40,266 nucleotides of DNA. Source: an uncultured Bacteroidota bacterium. GTDB lineage: Bacteria; Bacteroidota; Bacteroidia; Flavobacteriales; Flavobacteriaceae. The position numbers were made by a program, and so were the translations under genes. Below the pieces are notes generated by a model. That model was not told where the DNA came from. It ran no database searches and was given only the letters and a program-made list of their open reading frames with translations. The DNA lies in contig CABXBY010000007.1 in assembly GCA_902510655.1 (NCBI GenBank), positions 1 through 40,266 of the forward strand, read 5' to 3'. The first letter of the stretch is position 1. Each line of letters starts with the position of its first letter. Positions 17,703 to 25,643 of this stretch are shown here, piece by piece.

Positions 17703-19090
17703 AAAAAACAATTGCAATTGCAGGAGCAACTGGATTTATAGGACAATGGTTTATTGAAAAATATAAACACGAATACAATGTCATTGCTTTAAGTAGAAAT
17801 AAAATTAAGTATCCTGATTCAACTGATGTCAACTGGAAGCAAGTTGATTTATATTCTATTTCTAGCACAACAAAAGCCTTAAAGGGAGCAGATATAGCGA
17901 TATATCTTGTTCATTCAATGATGCCTTCAACAAGGTTAAATCAAGGTGATTTTGAAGATACTGATATATTATTAGCTGATAATTTTTCAAGAGCTGCACA
18001 AGAATGTAATTTAAAACAAATAATATACGTGGGCGGGATACTTCCTAAAGATGACCACACTATATCCAAACATTTGAAGTCGAGATATGAAGTTGAAAAA
18101 ACACTAGGTTCTAGAAATACTCCCTTGACTTCTATAAGGGCTGGTATAATAATTGGACCTAATGGATCCTCATTTAGAATAGTTCAGCAACTTGTTAAAA
18201 ATCTTCCGCTTATGGCGTGTCCGGAATGGACAAAATCACTAAATCAACCCATTGATATTTTAGATGCACTTAAAATTATAAGATGGTCTGTAGGAAATGA
18301 ATCAACATATAACAAACCTGTTGAAATTGGCGGAAATCAAATAATAACCTACATGGACTTGTTAAAGATAACCGCAAAAAAAATGAATAAAAGAAGACTC
18401 ATCTTTTCATTATCATTTATAACTATAGGATTATCAAAACTATGGGTAAGTCTAATTACAGGAACAAGTAAATTTTTAGTTTCACCTCTTGTTGAAAGCT
18501 TAAAACATAAAATGACATTAAATCCTGAAAATATTGTAGATCTACCAATTGATTACATAAGTGTAGAAGATAGTGTAGAGAAAGCATTATATCCAAAAGA
18601 AAGAATTCCTAAAAATCCGGAATTTTATCCAAGAAAGAAAAAAGAAAACACTGTTAGAAGTGTTCAAAGAATAGCCAATCCAAGTAATAGATCAATGGAT
18701 TTTGTTTCTAGAATTTATCCAATTTGGCTGAAAAAAAGATTCGCTGATATTTTGAAAGCTAATTATGACGGGAATTTTATAAAATTCAGTTTTTTAATGA
18801 TTCCTCTTCTGGAACTCAAAGTAATAAAATCAAGAAGTGATGATAATAGAAAATTATTTTATATCACTGGAGGTTGGCTTGTAAAAAGGACTTCTCTTGG
18901 ATGGTTAGAATTTAGATCTGTCCTAAATAATGAATACTTGATAGCAGGAATACACGAATATGTACCCAGTTTACCATGGTATATTTATAAATATACACAG
19001 GCAAAACTACATTTAGTTGTAATGAAAAGATTTGAAAAATTTTTATTTAGTGTTCCTAAAAAATATTCAAAAAATATTAAACAAAATTAA
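17699..19090 (+). CDS. SDR-family NAD(P)-binding protein with C-terminal DUF2867
   Basis: A 463-residue two-domain protein. The N-terminus KKTIAIAGATGFIGQWF is a GxxGxxG NAD(P)-binding motif of extended/atypical SDRs, continued by IYLVHSMMPSTRLNQGDFE, IIYVGGILP and TSIRAGIIIGPNGSSFRIVQ. From about residue 330 the DUF2867 domain follows (FYITGGWLVKRTSLGWLEFR, GIHEYVPSLPWYIYKYTQAK). This fusion is common next to DoxX-like genes in Bacteroidota; its substrate is unknown. Translation appears to start at TTG 17699, overlapping the DoxX stop by four bases. No ATG precedes the Rossmann motif. The 3' end overlaps the convergent Gfo/Idh gene by 14 bp, with no room for a separate terminator. Confidence 0.88.
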   Translation: MKKTIAIAGATGFIGQWFIEKYKHEYNVIALSRNKIKYPDSTDVNWKQVDLYSISSTTKALKGADIAIYLVHSMMPSTRLNQGDFEDTDILLADNFSRAAQECNLKQIIYVGGILPKDDHTISKHLKSRYEVEKTLGSRNTPLTSIRAGIIIGPNGSSFRIVQQLVKNLPLMACPEWTKSLNQPIDILDALKIIRWSVGNESTYNKPVEIGGNQIITYMDLLKITAKKMNKRRLIFSLSFITIGLSKLWVSLITGTSKFLVSPLVESLKHKMTLNPENIVDLPIDYISVEDSVEKALYPKERIPKNPEFYPRKKKENTVRSVQRIANPSNRSMDFVSRIYPIWLKKRFADILKANYDGNFIKFSFLMIPLLELKVIKSRSDDNRKLFYITGGWLVKRTSLGWLEFRSVLNNEYLIAGIHEYVPSLPWYIYKYTQAKLHLVVMKRFEKFLFSVPKKYSKNIKQN

Positions 19091-20423
19091 GGCTCCACCC
19101 TTTTTCGTATTCTCTTGACCAGAACTTTTTCTTTATTTTACTATCAAGAATATCTCCGTTTCTAGAATCTATTTTAAAAGATTTTCCAGATCTGTGTGCC
19201 AGATTAGCATAATGCACCATACTTTGACTAATCACAGCATCGTTTATTGGAGAATTAAGCACTTCCCCATCCCTTATAGACTTCAAAAAGTTTCTAAAAT
19301 GTTTAGTAGTCATGTTTCCACCTCCACCAAGTTGAGTGCCAGATTCTTTATCGCCTGAAATACTATTTTTAATTTCTTTTCCATTTAAATCATAAACTGT
19401 GTAACCACTTCTGTCAACTGTAGCAGAACCCAGTGATCCATATATTATAGTTCCTCTTCCACCCATAGTTTTATTATGATGGGCATTTCTACTATGACAA
19501 TTCCAATCAATTTTTAAGTTATTAGAAAAATGAAATTTTGCTTCCATAGTATCATACATAGTCCAACCGTCGTCTATAAAATGATTTTTACTCGAATATA
19601 CATCAACACTTTCAGGATAATGAACACCAAGCGCCCATCTAGCGACATCAAGTTCATGGGTAGCATTATTTCCAGCTTCTCCAGTACCAAAATCCCATCC
19701 ATACCATCTCCAATTATAATCCCAAGTATTGAAAGTGTAGGGCTTTCTCTTCGATGGCCCTTGAAACAAACTCCAATCTAATCCAACAGGGATTGGAGCT
19801 TTTATTTGATTAGGAACTCTTGGTCTATTATTATTATAATATGCTTCAGCTTTATTTAAATCTCCAATTATACCATTGTGAAGTAATTTTATAAGATCTG
19901 CAGTTTCATATGAGGATCTTTGTTGATTTCCCATTTGAACTGATTTATTATAATAACTCTGATAATTAACTAGAAGCTCACTCTCTTTTAAATTATGACT
20001 ACAAGGCTTTTCAAGATAAATATGTTTACCAGCTTCCATACCTTTACAGGCTGCGTAAGTATGCCAGTGATCTGGTGTGGCAATTATTAAAGTATCTACA
20101 TCTTTGTCATCAATGATTTTATGAATATTTTTCTCAGAATTTACCTTTTGTTTAGTTAAATTATAATAACTTTTATTTGCCTTATCAAGCTGCTTATCCA
20201 TAACATCACAAAAATATTTAATCTCAACATTTTTCATTTTTAAAGATGAGTTCAACAAACCTGGAAATCTTCTTCCTAGTCCTTGAAACGCTAACGTAAT
20301 TCTATCGTTTGAACCTAAAATTCTAGAATAGCTTTTTGCAGATGTATTGTAAAAAGGATAAAGTAAAGATGCTCCAACGATTCCCATTGATGATTTTTTG
20401 ATAAAGCTTCTTCTGTTTTTCAT
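19077..20423 (-). CDS. Gfo/Idh/MocA family oxidoreductase with Tat signal (2)
   Basis: A 448-residue paralogue of the protein at 14063-15421. The Tat signal KNRRSFIKKSSMGIVGAS precedes a degenerate Rossmann motif LAFQGLGRRFPGL (G-x-G-x-x-x, less glycine-rich than the first copy). ATPDHWHTYAACKGMEAGKH, IYLEKPCSHN and the DWSLFQGPSKRKP block mark the family. The C-terminal GWSLNFV end resembles the first copy's GWSYGEQF. It follows the double DUF1080 gene by 9 nt and is the last gene of a three-gene minus-strand operon. A role in extracytoplasmic sugar redox chemistry together with DUF1080 is inferred. Confidence 0.9.
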   Translation of the reverse strand: MKNRRSFIKKSSMGIVGASLLYPFYNTSAKSYSRILGSNDRITLAFQGLGRRFPGLLNSSLKMKNVEIKYFCDVMDKQLDKANKSYYNLTKQKVNSEKNIHKIIDDKDVDTLIIATPDHWHTYAACKGMEAGKHIYLEKPCSHNLKESELLVNYQSYYNKSVQMGNQQRSSYETADLIKLLHNGIIGDLNKAEAYYNNNRPRVPNQIKAPIPVGLDWSLFQGPSKRKPYTFNTWDYNWRWYGWDFGTGEAGNNATHELDVARWALGVHYPESVDVYSSKNHFIDDGWTMYDTMEAKFHFSNNLKIDWNCHSRNAHHNKTMGGRGTIIYGSLGSATVDRSGYTVYDLNGKEIKNSISGDKESGTQLGGGGNMTTKHFRNFLKSIRDGEVLNSPINDAVISQSMVHYANLAHRSGKSFKIDSRNGDILDSKIKKKFWSREYEKGWSLNFV

Positions 20424-20432
20424 GAAGTGTGT

Positions 20433-21857
20433 TTAAAATTCTCTTATTTTAATATTTTTAAATGATACTCTATCTCCATGATCTTGTAAAAGTATGCGTC
20501 CAGATTTTAACTGACCAAAATTTTCCCATTTAGAATATTTACTATATTCAACTAAAGCTCTAAACATCTGGGAGAACCTATTATATTCAAGAACTTTAAT
20601 GTTATCAAGCCAATGTTCAACATGCCCATTATTTACTATAATTCTAGCTCTGTGCCATCTCTCTGGGTGAACAGGTCTTTTGGATCTTTGTTCATTTAAA
20701 TTTTCAGCTTCAATTAAATCATATAATGATCCAACTGTTCTGTTTTTTTTAATCCCTTCCTTGTGGAGATTCCAATTTCCGTTGGAATACTCTAAAACCT
20801 TAAATCTTTTGTTAGCGTCAGTATTATTTTTATCATCTATAATTTGAAATTCAAGCCCAATTGAAGAACCTGCTCCCTTATTTAGATTGGTATCAACAAA
20901 ATATTTAATTCCACTATTTGCACCCTTTGATATTTTAAAATCTAGTTCGAGTTCAAAATTCGAAAATTTTTCTAATGTAACTATATCTCCTCCGTTATTA
21001 GATTCTGAGCCATCATTTGCTAAAACTGTTAAAATATTGTTCTCCATTATCCATCCTGATTTTGGAAAAGTAGTAAGCTTGGCTCCCCTCCATCCTTTAT
21101 ATGTTTTTCCATCCCATAAAAATCTCCAATTATTTTTTAGTTGATTATCGCTTAATATATTGTCTATATTATTTATTTCTGTCGCGTAATCCTCAGATTC
21201 AGATAAATATTGAGTTAAGTTGTCAGTTAATATTCTTATGTTTTTCCATTTTACCATTTTACCAACTAAAGACTTATCGGCAATATTGTGAATTTGAAGA
21301 GCTATAAATCCTTTTTTTGATAAAGGGTCTAATAAATTGGTGCACTGAACTCCGTTAATCCAAGTTTTAATTGAATTACCAACAGCTTCAATTCTAGCCT
21401 TATTCCACTCACCATTTTTAAATGCTTTTCTTCCTCTTTCGTTTCTAGTTATTGGATAAAGAAAAAAGTTTTTTCTTGATTGGTCATATATGCCACCAGA
21501 CCAACCTCTACTTTCATTTGTATCTAGTTCAAATTGATAACCATATACGCGACTATGCTCGGGAACATTATCATTACTTGAACTCCTAAATTGAACACCT
21601 GAATTCAAACCATTATCAACATAGACTTCAAATTCTAGAATAAAATCGTCATATTTTTTTTTGGTACCTAAATACGTGCTTGGTGTGTTTAAAATTGAAG
21701 TTGCTGAAATTACTCCGTTTTCTAAAAAAAATTTAGCAGAGCCTTGTTTAATTTCCCAATTATTTAAGTTATCATTATTAATTAAGGATACCCAGTTTTC
21801 TTGACAAAAAATACTAGAAAATGTTAATAAGAAAAATAGTATTTTAAGAGTTTGCAT
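20433..21857 (-). CDS. Tandem DUF1080 protein (3-keto-glycoside hydrolase-like)
   Basis: A secreted 474-residue protein with signal MQTLKILFFLLTFSSIFC and two DUF1080 (concanavalin-like) domains. Domain 1 (about 20-215) has the opening WVSLINNDNLNNWEIKQG, DFILEFEVYVDNGLNSGVQF and WNKARIEAVGNSIKTWINGV. Domain 2 (about 240-474) repeats the pattern with WRFLWDGKTYKGWRGAK, NFELELDFKISKGANSGIKY, WHRARIIVNNGHVEHWLDN and a terminal GRILLQDHGDRVSFKNIKIR. The Pfam name is 3-keto-disaccharide hydrolase, and characterised members cleave 3-keto-glycosides. The ATG lies 14 bp inside the end of the upstream membrane oxygenase gene, so translation is probably coupled. The Gfo/Idh gene downstream fits the same pathway. 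Confidence 0.9.
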   Translation of the reverse strand: MQTLKILFFLLTFSSIFCQENWVSLINNDNLNNWEIKQGSAKFFLENGVISATSILNTPSTYLGTKKKYDDFILEFEVYVDNGLNSGVQFRSSSNDNVPEHSRVYGYQFELDTNESRGWSGGIYDQSRKNFFLYPITRNERGRKAFKNGEWNKARIEAVGNSIKTWINGVQCTNLLDPLSKKGFIALQIHNIADKSLVGKMVKWKNIRILTDNLTQYLSESEDYATEINNIDNILSDNQLKNNWRFLWDGKTYKGWRGAKLTTFPKSGWIMENNILTVLANDGSESNNGGDIVTLEKFSNFELELDFKISKGANSGIKYFVDTNLNKGAGSSIGLEFQIIDDKNNTDANKRFKVLEYSNGNWNLHKEGIKKNRTVGSLYDLIEAENLNEQRSKRPVHPERWHRARIIVNNGHVEHWLDNIKVLEYNRFSQMFRALVEYSKYSKWENFGQLKSGRILLQDHGDRVSFKNIKIREF

Positions 21858-23172
21858 TATTGAATTTAATGTATGAACTATTTTTATTAAAAATTATAAT
21901 TAATGAAATTAAACTACTTATTATAAAATAAGACACTATCAATAAGAACTCTGTTGGATAATTAATAAATAAAGCATGATCATTAAATGAATAAAGAATA
22001 ATAATAGTAAGAATTGACCTAAATAATTCAAAAAATGGAGCCCAAGATTGCAAATCTAAAAGTGAAGTAAATCCAAAAACAGAAACAAAAATAACTAATC
22101 CAAACACTAACTTTAAATCTGATTCTATTATTGAAAAATTACTTAAAAAGAAGTAGAGTAAAAAATTAATTAAAACAAAATGAAAGATTGCAGTGAACTT
22201 CATAAAAAATGAATAATTGGGACTGTACTTTTCACGATTGAAATGATCTGTTGTTATGGGTCTAGGAAATTTTTCTATTATATCACTAGGTCTCCATCCA
22301 GTGGGCATAAACCATATTCTAAGTTTATCTTTAAAACTAGAAGTATTGTATGCATCCTGAATTACATTAAAAGCATGTTGGAAGTTAATTAGTAATGGAT
22401 TCCAGGTATTTACAGGCTTTAAAACTCCATAAACAGGTGGTTCGTGATCTAACTCCTCCTGAAATGTTCCAAAAATTCTATCCCAAACACAAAAGATCGC
22501 AGAAAGGTTTTTATCAATATAAATAGGATTAATTGCATGATGTACTCTATGTTGAGAAGGGGTTACTATTAAGTATTCTAAAAAACCAAGTTTACCTATA
22601 TGTCTAGTATGATACCAAAATTGAGCAAACAAATGAATTGGAGCTAGAAGGGTTATAAGTTGAGGAGGAACTCCAAAAAAAGCAGCAGGAATTAAGAAAA
22701 ATGCCCCAAAACCAATCCAAGCTGAGATACTTTGTCTTAACGCACATGCTAAATTAAATTCTTCACTACTGTGGTGAATAACATGACGATTCCAAAATAT
22801 ATTTACTTTATGATTTAATCTATGATTCCAATAACTAGCAAAATCAATACAAATAAAAGCTACAACGTATAATAAGGCACTAGATTCTAAATCAAAAACA
22901 GCAATAGAATCAAGAATATATGGATAGGATAAAATAACTAAAACTAAACCTAAAGAGTCTTTTAAAACATTTGTAACTCCAGAGCTAAGACTAGACAAAG
23001 TATCCATAAAAGAATATGTTTGTTTATTTGTAAAATGACCATAAAGAGCTTCAATAATCATTAGTACCATAAAGCCAGGAACTACCCAAAGTAATATTGA
23101 GGCGTAAGTGCTCATATTGTCATGATTTACGTTAAATTTTTGAACAAATAAAAAAGTAGAGAGTAAATTCAT
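21844..23172 (-). CDS. Alkylglycerol monooxygenase-like (sterol desaturase/fatty acid hydroxylase superfamily) membrane oxygenase
   Basis: A 442-residue multi-helix membrane protein with the di-iron histidine boxes: HRLNH (H117, H121), HVIHH (H130, H133, H134) and HRVHH (H208, H211, H212), plus H188/H191 in WYHTRH. Flanking text HHSSEEFNLACALRQS, TPSQHRVHHAINPIYIDKN and VWDRIFGTFQEE is much closer to animal alkylglycerol monooxygenase (AGMO/TMEM195) than to sterol C5 desaturase. AGMO cleaves ether lipids using a pterin cofactor; the substrate here is unproven. Additional helices lie in the C-terminal 130 residues. The start at 23172 gives the longest frame; an ATG at 23115 (MSTYASILLWVVPGF) is an equally plausible start. 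The gene overlaps DUF1080 by 14 bp. Confidence 0.88.
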   Translation of the reverse strand: MNLLSTFLFVQKFNVNHDNMSTYASILLWVVPGFMVLMIIEALYGHFTNKQTYSFMDTLSSLSSGVTNVLKDSLGLVLVILSYPYILDSIAVFDLESSALLYVVAFICIDFASYWNHRLNHKVNIFWNRHVIHHSSEEFNLACALRQSISAWIGFGAFFLIPAAFFGVPPQLITLLAPIHLFAQFWYHTRHIGKLGFLEYLIVTPSQHRVHHAINPIYIDKNLSAIFCVWDRIFGTFQEELDHEPPVYGVLKPVNTWNPLLINFQHAFNVIQDAYNTSSFKDKLRIWFMPTGWRPSDIIEKFPRPITTDHFNREKYSPNYSFFMKFTAIFHFVLINFLLYFFLSNFSIIESDLKLVFGLVIFVSVFGFTSLLDLQSWAPFFELFRSILTIIILYSFNDHALFINYPTEFLLIVSYFIISSLISLIIIFNKNSSYIKFNNANS

Positions 23173-23225
23173 ATTTTTAAATTAAATAAAACCTTTTGAT
23201 ATCTATAAATTTAAACATATTTTTT

Positions 23226-23233
23226 TACATTTG
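23226..23233 (+). promoter_or_regulatory. -7 box of the tRNA-Arg promoter
   Basis: TACATTTG matches the Bacteroidota -7 consensus TAnnTTTG and ends 15 nt before the mature tRNA 5' end. The TTTG at 23195-23198 is too far (27 nt spacer) to be a standard -33 element. Confidence 0.55.
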
Positions 23234-23248
23234 CATTCGTCAAAAAAA

Positions 23249-23322
23249 GGTCGCGTAGCTCAGCTGGATAGAGCATCTGCCTTCTAAGCAGACGGTCAGA
23301 GGTTCGAATCCTCTCGCGATCA
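23249..23322 (+). tRNA. tRNA-Arg (anticodon TCT)
   Basis: A complete cloverleaf. Acceptor GGTCGCG pairs with CGCGATC (one G-T pair) and the discriminator is A23322. The D-arm is GCTC/GAGC with GCTGGATA in the loop. Anticodon stem TCTGC/GCAGA carries the loop CTTCTAA, giving anticodon TCT. T-arm AGAGG-TTCGAAT-CCTCT. CCA is not encoded. A terminator follows 5 nt later. Confidence 0.97.
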
Positions 23323-23327
23323 CTTGA

Positions 23328-23357
23328 AACCTTACCTTAATTGGTAGGGTTTTTTTG
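23328..23357 (+). terminator. Rho-independent terminator of tRNA-Arg
   Basis: AACCTTACC (23328-23336) pairs with GGTAGGGTT (23343-23351) with one T-G wobble, loop TTAATT, followed by a run of seven T. A near-identical but unpaired copy lies at 25603-25632. Confidence 0.88.
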
Positions 23358-23398
23358 TTGTTCTAACTTAGGTTTTATAAAATTATTATATTAGAGTC

Positions 23399-23581
23399 AT
23401 GGATATATCATATTTAGGTTTATTAGTTTTGATTTTAACAGGAGTTATGTTTCTTAGGTCATTTTTAGTTGACACTAAAAAAATAGTGATACCAAAATGG
23501 TTAGATTTTTCAATGGCTTTTGTAATTGTTTTATTGACAATTTATGTTGTTTATGACACCTTCTTTGTTATAAGTTCTTAA
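23399..23581 (+). CDS. Small two-helix membrane protein, unknown function
   Basis: A 60-residue protein. Helix 1 covers about residues 4-24 (YLGLLVLILTGVMFLRSFLV), a short basic loop follows (DTKKIVIPKW), and helix 2 covers about 35-57 (LDFSMAFVIVLLTIYVVYD). I do not recognise a family. It starts with ATG 42 nt after the tRNA terminator and ends 3 nt before the BspA-like lipoprotein gene, which favours a real, co-transcribed gene. No promoter box is evident between the terminator and the start. Confidence 0.55.
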   Translation: MDISYLGLLVLILTGVMFLRSFLVDTKKIVIPKWLDFSMAFVIVLLTIYVVYDTFFVISS

Positions 23582-23584
23582 AAA

Positions 23585-24286
23585 ATGAAAAAATTCCTTC
23601 TAATATTACTGTTTATTCCACTTTTATCTTGTTCGCCTGATGATGATAAAGAATTACCCTTTTATGTTGCAGACAATGGAGTGACAATAAAAGCTAGAGA
23701 TTGGGTTCCTATAGGAAAAAAGGCAGATTTAAAGGGAATAGTTGCTGGATTTAATGGAAAAAATGGAGGGCCTGATTTCATTAGTTTCAACCACTCAGTA
23801 TATTATACTGCTGTTGATTTAGCTTGGTTAAAATCCGTTTTAAACACTTACTCTGATTTAAGCACATTGGTTACCACTAAAGTAGAAATTACTAATGAAG
23901 ATTCTGCAGCAGGTCTTTTTTTAAGAACTGAAATCAAAGGAATGGAAAATTGGGATGTTAGTAATTGGACTAGTATGAATGGACTTTTTGATTCTGACAA
24001 GCCTATTAAATCAGATTTAAGTTATTGGGATGTAAGTAATGTTAAAGATTTTAGGATAGCTATTCAACTAGAAACTACAAATCCTAATATTAATAATTGG
24101 GATGTAAGTAAAGCAACAAATATGTCTGGTTTTTTTAGTAATAGCTCTAATAATAAATATATTGAGGGAATGGATTTAAGTGGATGGGATGTTTCTAAAG
24201 TGACTAATTGTAGTGGTTTTTTTGGTGGTATAAATAATTGGCCAGAATCTAAAAAGCCAAACTTTACAAACTGTAATCCAAATTAG
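23585..24286 (+). CDS. BspA-like (DUF285) repeat lipoprotein
   Basis: A 233-residue predicted surface lipoprotein (MKKFLLILLFIPLLSC, Cys16). The N-terminal half shows ITIKARDWVPIGKKADLKG-like text (here VTIKARDWVP...) and then a DLSTLVTTKVE segment. From about residue 120 there are four copies of a 25-30-residue DUF285 repeat: MENWDVSNWTSMNGLF, LSYWDVSNVKDF, INNWDVSKATNMSGFF and LSGWDVSKVTNCSGFF. These WDVSxxTxMxGxF repeats form BspA-like, leucine-rich-type solenoids on bacterial surfaces and often vary in number by recombination. Only four copies makes this a short member. Role unknown; adhesion is the usual guess. It is located in the variable region after tRNA-Arg. Confidence 0.85.
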   Translation: MKKFLLILLFIPLLSCSPDDDKELPFYVADNGVTIKARDWVPIGKKADLKGIVAGFNGKNGGPDFISFNHSVYYTAVDLAWLKSVLNTYSDLSTLVTTKVEITNEDSAAGLFLRTEIKGMENWDVSNWTSMNGLFDSDKPIKSDLSYWDVSNVKDFRIAIQLETTNPNINNWDVSKATNMSGFFSNSSNNKYIEGMDLSGWDVSKVTNCSGFFGGINNWPESKKPNFTNCNPN

Positions 24287-24353
24287 GCATATCTTCTTCT
24301 TTTAATTCAGCAAATTCTAATCCTCTTAAGTAGATAGATAAAGCAACAGTTAC

Positions 24354-24476
24354 CTAGTCAAATAATCTATAGAAAATACTTGCAAAATATCCCCCTTTAA
24401 AAATAATTTTTAAAATGAAAACAAGAACTGCTAAAAGAGAAACAAAAAATCCAGCTTTTTTAAATCTTTTCCACAT
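24354..24476 (-). CDS. Small single-helix membrane protein (40 aa), possibly truncated by a TAG
   Basis: ATG at 24476, TAG at 24356-24354. The 40-residue product has a basic start (MWKRFKKAG), one hydrophobic helix (FFVSLLAVLVFILKIIF) and the end KGGYFASIFYRLFD. The same frame stays open for 29 more codons past the TAG (to TAA at 24266-24264, inside the end of the BspA-like gene), giving a hydrophobic then acidic tail (VTVALSIYLRGLEFAE...). This could therefore be a 69-70-residue protein interrupted by a nonsense codon. No family is recognised. A terminator lies 30 nt upstream, so it needs its own promoter, or it receives read-through from the NTF2-like gene. Confidence 0.42.
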   Translation of the reverse strand: MWKRFKKAGFFVSLLAVLVFILKIIFKGGYFASIFYRLFD

Positions 24477-24505
24477 ATTCAATTGTCTTAATTAATATAT
24501 TTTTT

Positions 24506-24532
24506 AAAAAAACCCTCTACATGAGGGTTTTT
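24506..24532 (-). terminator. Terminator of the NTF2-like lipoprotein gene
   Basis: Perfect stem AAAAACCCTC / GAGGGTTTTT with 5-nt loop TACAT. It lies 16 nt after the minus-strand stop at 24548. The A-run on the plus strand gives the U-tract on the minus strand. The T-run on the plus side makes it bidirectional. Confidence 0.85.
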
Positions 24533-24547
24533 AAATTTAAAAATATT

Positions 24548-25036
24548 TTAATTTTCTAACGACGCAGTATATGCAGCTATCTCATTATTTTCAGAAGTTT
24601 CATCAAAATAAGCTAAAAGCTCAACTATTTTTCCGTCCTCCCATTTGTAGTCAAAATGACCTCTATTTGAGTATTCTTGTCCAGTTGTTTGTCCTTTTCC
24701 CTTCCAGGTGAACCAAGCATTTGTCCAAACATTTCCATTACTTAAATAATTTGTGTGAATATAAACATCTTCGATATTGATATTTACATAAAGAACTTCA
24801 TGGTGAGATTTCCATCCTGTCATTAAATTGTTTTTGCCATCAATAACCGTGTTATTAATTCTAGCTACAACATCCTCAGAATATTGATCAGAAAAACTAA
24901 AATCATTTGCAGCATAATTTTCATATTGAAGCTTAATTTTAGCACTTAAGTCATCATCTGTTTTTGTTACTGATTGATTTGAATTAGTGCAACCTATTAG
25001 TAATGCACTTAGTAAAATGGTATATAAATATTTCAT
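24548..25036 (-). CDS. SnoaL/NTF2-like lipoprotein
   Basis: A 162-residue lipoprotein (MKYLYTILLSALLIGC, Cys16). The mature part begins with a helix (LSAKIKLQYENYAANDF), then SEDVVARINNTVIDGKNNLM and the long curved-sheet segments VNINIEDVYIHTNYLSNG, VWTNAWFTWKGKG and RGHFDYKWEDGKIVELLAYF. This matches the cone-shaped NTF2/SnoaL-like fold, with the typical G-F-DYKW-EDGKI-E end. These pockets bind small molecules or act as isomerases; no catalytic Asp-His set is certain here. It is divergent from the AhpD-like gene across an 86-bp gap and single-gene, ended by a strong terminator. Confidence 0.78.
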   Translation of the reverse strand: MKYLYTILLSALLIGCTNSNQSVTKTDDDLSAKIKLQYENYAANDFSFSDQYSEDVVARINNTVIDGKNNLMTGWKSHHEVLYVNINIEDVYIHTNYLSNGNVWTNAWFTWKGKGQTTGQEYSNRGHFDYKWEDGKIVELLAYFDETSENNEIAAYTASLEN

Positions 25037-25122
25037 AATTAATTTTTTAGTACTTTAAATATAATAAACATTCTTTAAAGAATTATTTATTAAATTTATA
25101 TATAACATTAAAATTTTATAAT

Positions 25123-25542
25123 ATGAAAAAACTATTATTTTTTATACTTTTTGTAGGAATATCTTCTACAGGGTTTTCACAAGATGGTGTATTAACAAAT
25201 ATAGAGAGGCAAGAACTTTTAGCAGCTAGCCCCTTTAATTCTGTGTATCCAGAATCAATTTTAAAAAGTGCAGATGCTTATTTCAAAGCTCAAATGGGAT
25301 TATACAAAGAAGGAGCAATTCCAGAAAAAGAAGCTCATCTGGTAGCACTTGGAACTTCAGCTGCAACTAAATGTCAATATTGTATTCCTTACCATATTTC
25401 AGAACTAAAGAGATTAGGTGCTACAGAAAATGAAATAAAAACTGCAGTTCTTATTGCTGCTGATGTTATGAAAATGAGTACATTATTTTATGGAAATGAA
25501 TTTGATTTAGTTGCATTTAAAAAAATGCTTAGTGGAGAATAA
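25123..25542 (+). CDS. AhpD-like/carboxymuconolactone decarboxylase-fold protein, exported
   Basis: A 139-residue protein with a Sec signal (MKKLLFFILFVGISSTGFSQ). The AhpD-like all-alpha core carries the redox motif KCQYCIPYH (C84, C87, H91), in the order Cys-x-x-Cys-x-x-x-His seen in alkylhydroperoxidase AhpD. ELKRLGATENEIKTAVLIAADV follows. It could reduce peroxides or act as a thiol-disulfide protein in the periplasm; the export signal is unusual for AhpD, whose known partner proteins are cytoplasmic. Most muconolactone decarboxylases proper lack the CxxC. It is followed by an imperfect copy of the tRNA-Arg terminator. Confidence 0.85.
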   Translation: MKKLLFFILFVGISSTGFSQDGVLTNIERQELLAASPFNSVYPESILKSADAYFKAQMGLYKEGAIPEKEAHLVALGTSAATKCQYCIPYHISELKRLGATENEIKTAVLIAADVMKMSTLFYGNEFDLVAFKKMLSGE

Positions 25543-25602
25543 CTATTAAATTATAATTAATTTATTCAAATATAATTTTTTAAATAAAATGTAATTGACA
25601 CT

Positions 25603-25632
25603 AACCCTTACCTCAATTGGTAGAGTTTTTTT
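25603..25632 (+). repeat. Imperfect copy of the tRNA-Arg terminator
   Basis: This segment equals the terminator at 23328-23357 except for one inserted C and two substitutions (T to C in the loop, G to A in the right arm), including the final seven T. The changes spoil the hairpin, leaving TACC/GGTA paired. It may be a decayed terminator, or a duplicated end of an inserted segment. Confidence 0.5.
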
Positions 25633-25643
25633 ATATTTATAAG

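Noticed and set aside
21844-23172. Sterol C5 desaturase or beta-carotene hydroxylase as the specific function
   Set aside because: The text around the His boxes is closer to alkylglycerol monooxygenase, and no sterol or carotenoid genes are nearby.
25609-25626. Resemblance to a tRNA D-arm (CTCAATTGGTAGAG) in the terminator copy
   Set aside because: No acceptor, anticodon or T-arm can be built around it, and it is better explained as a changed copy of the tRNA-Arg terminator.
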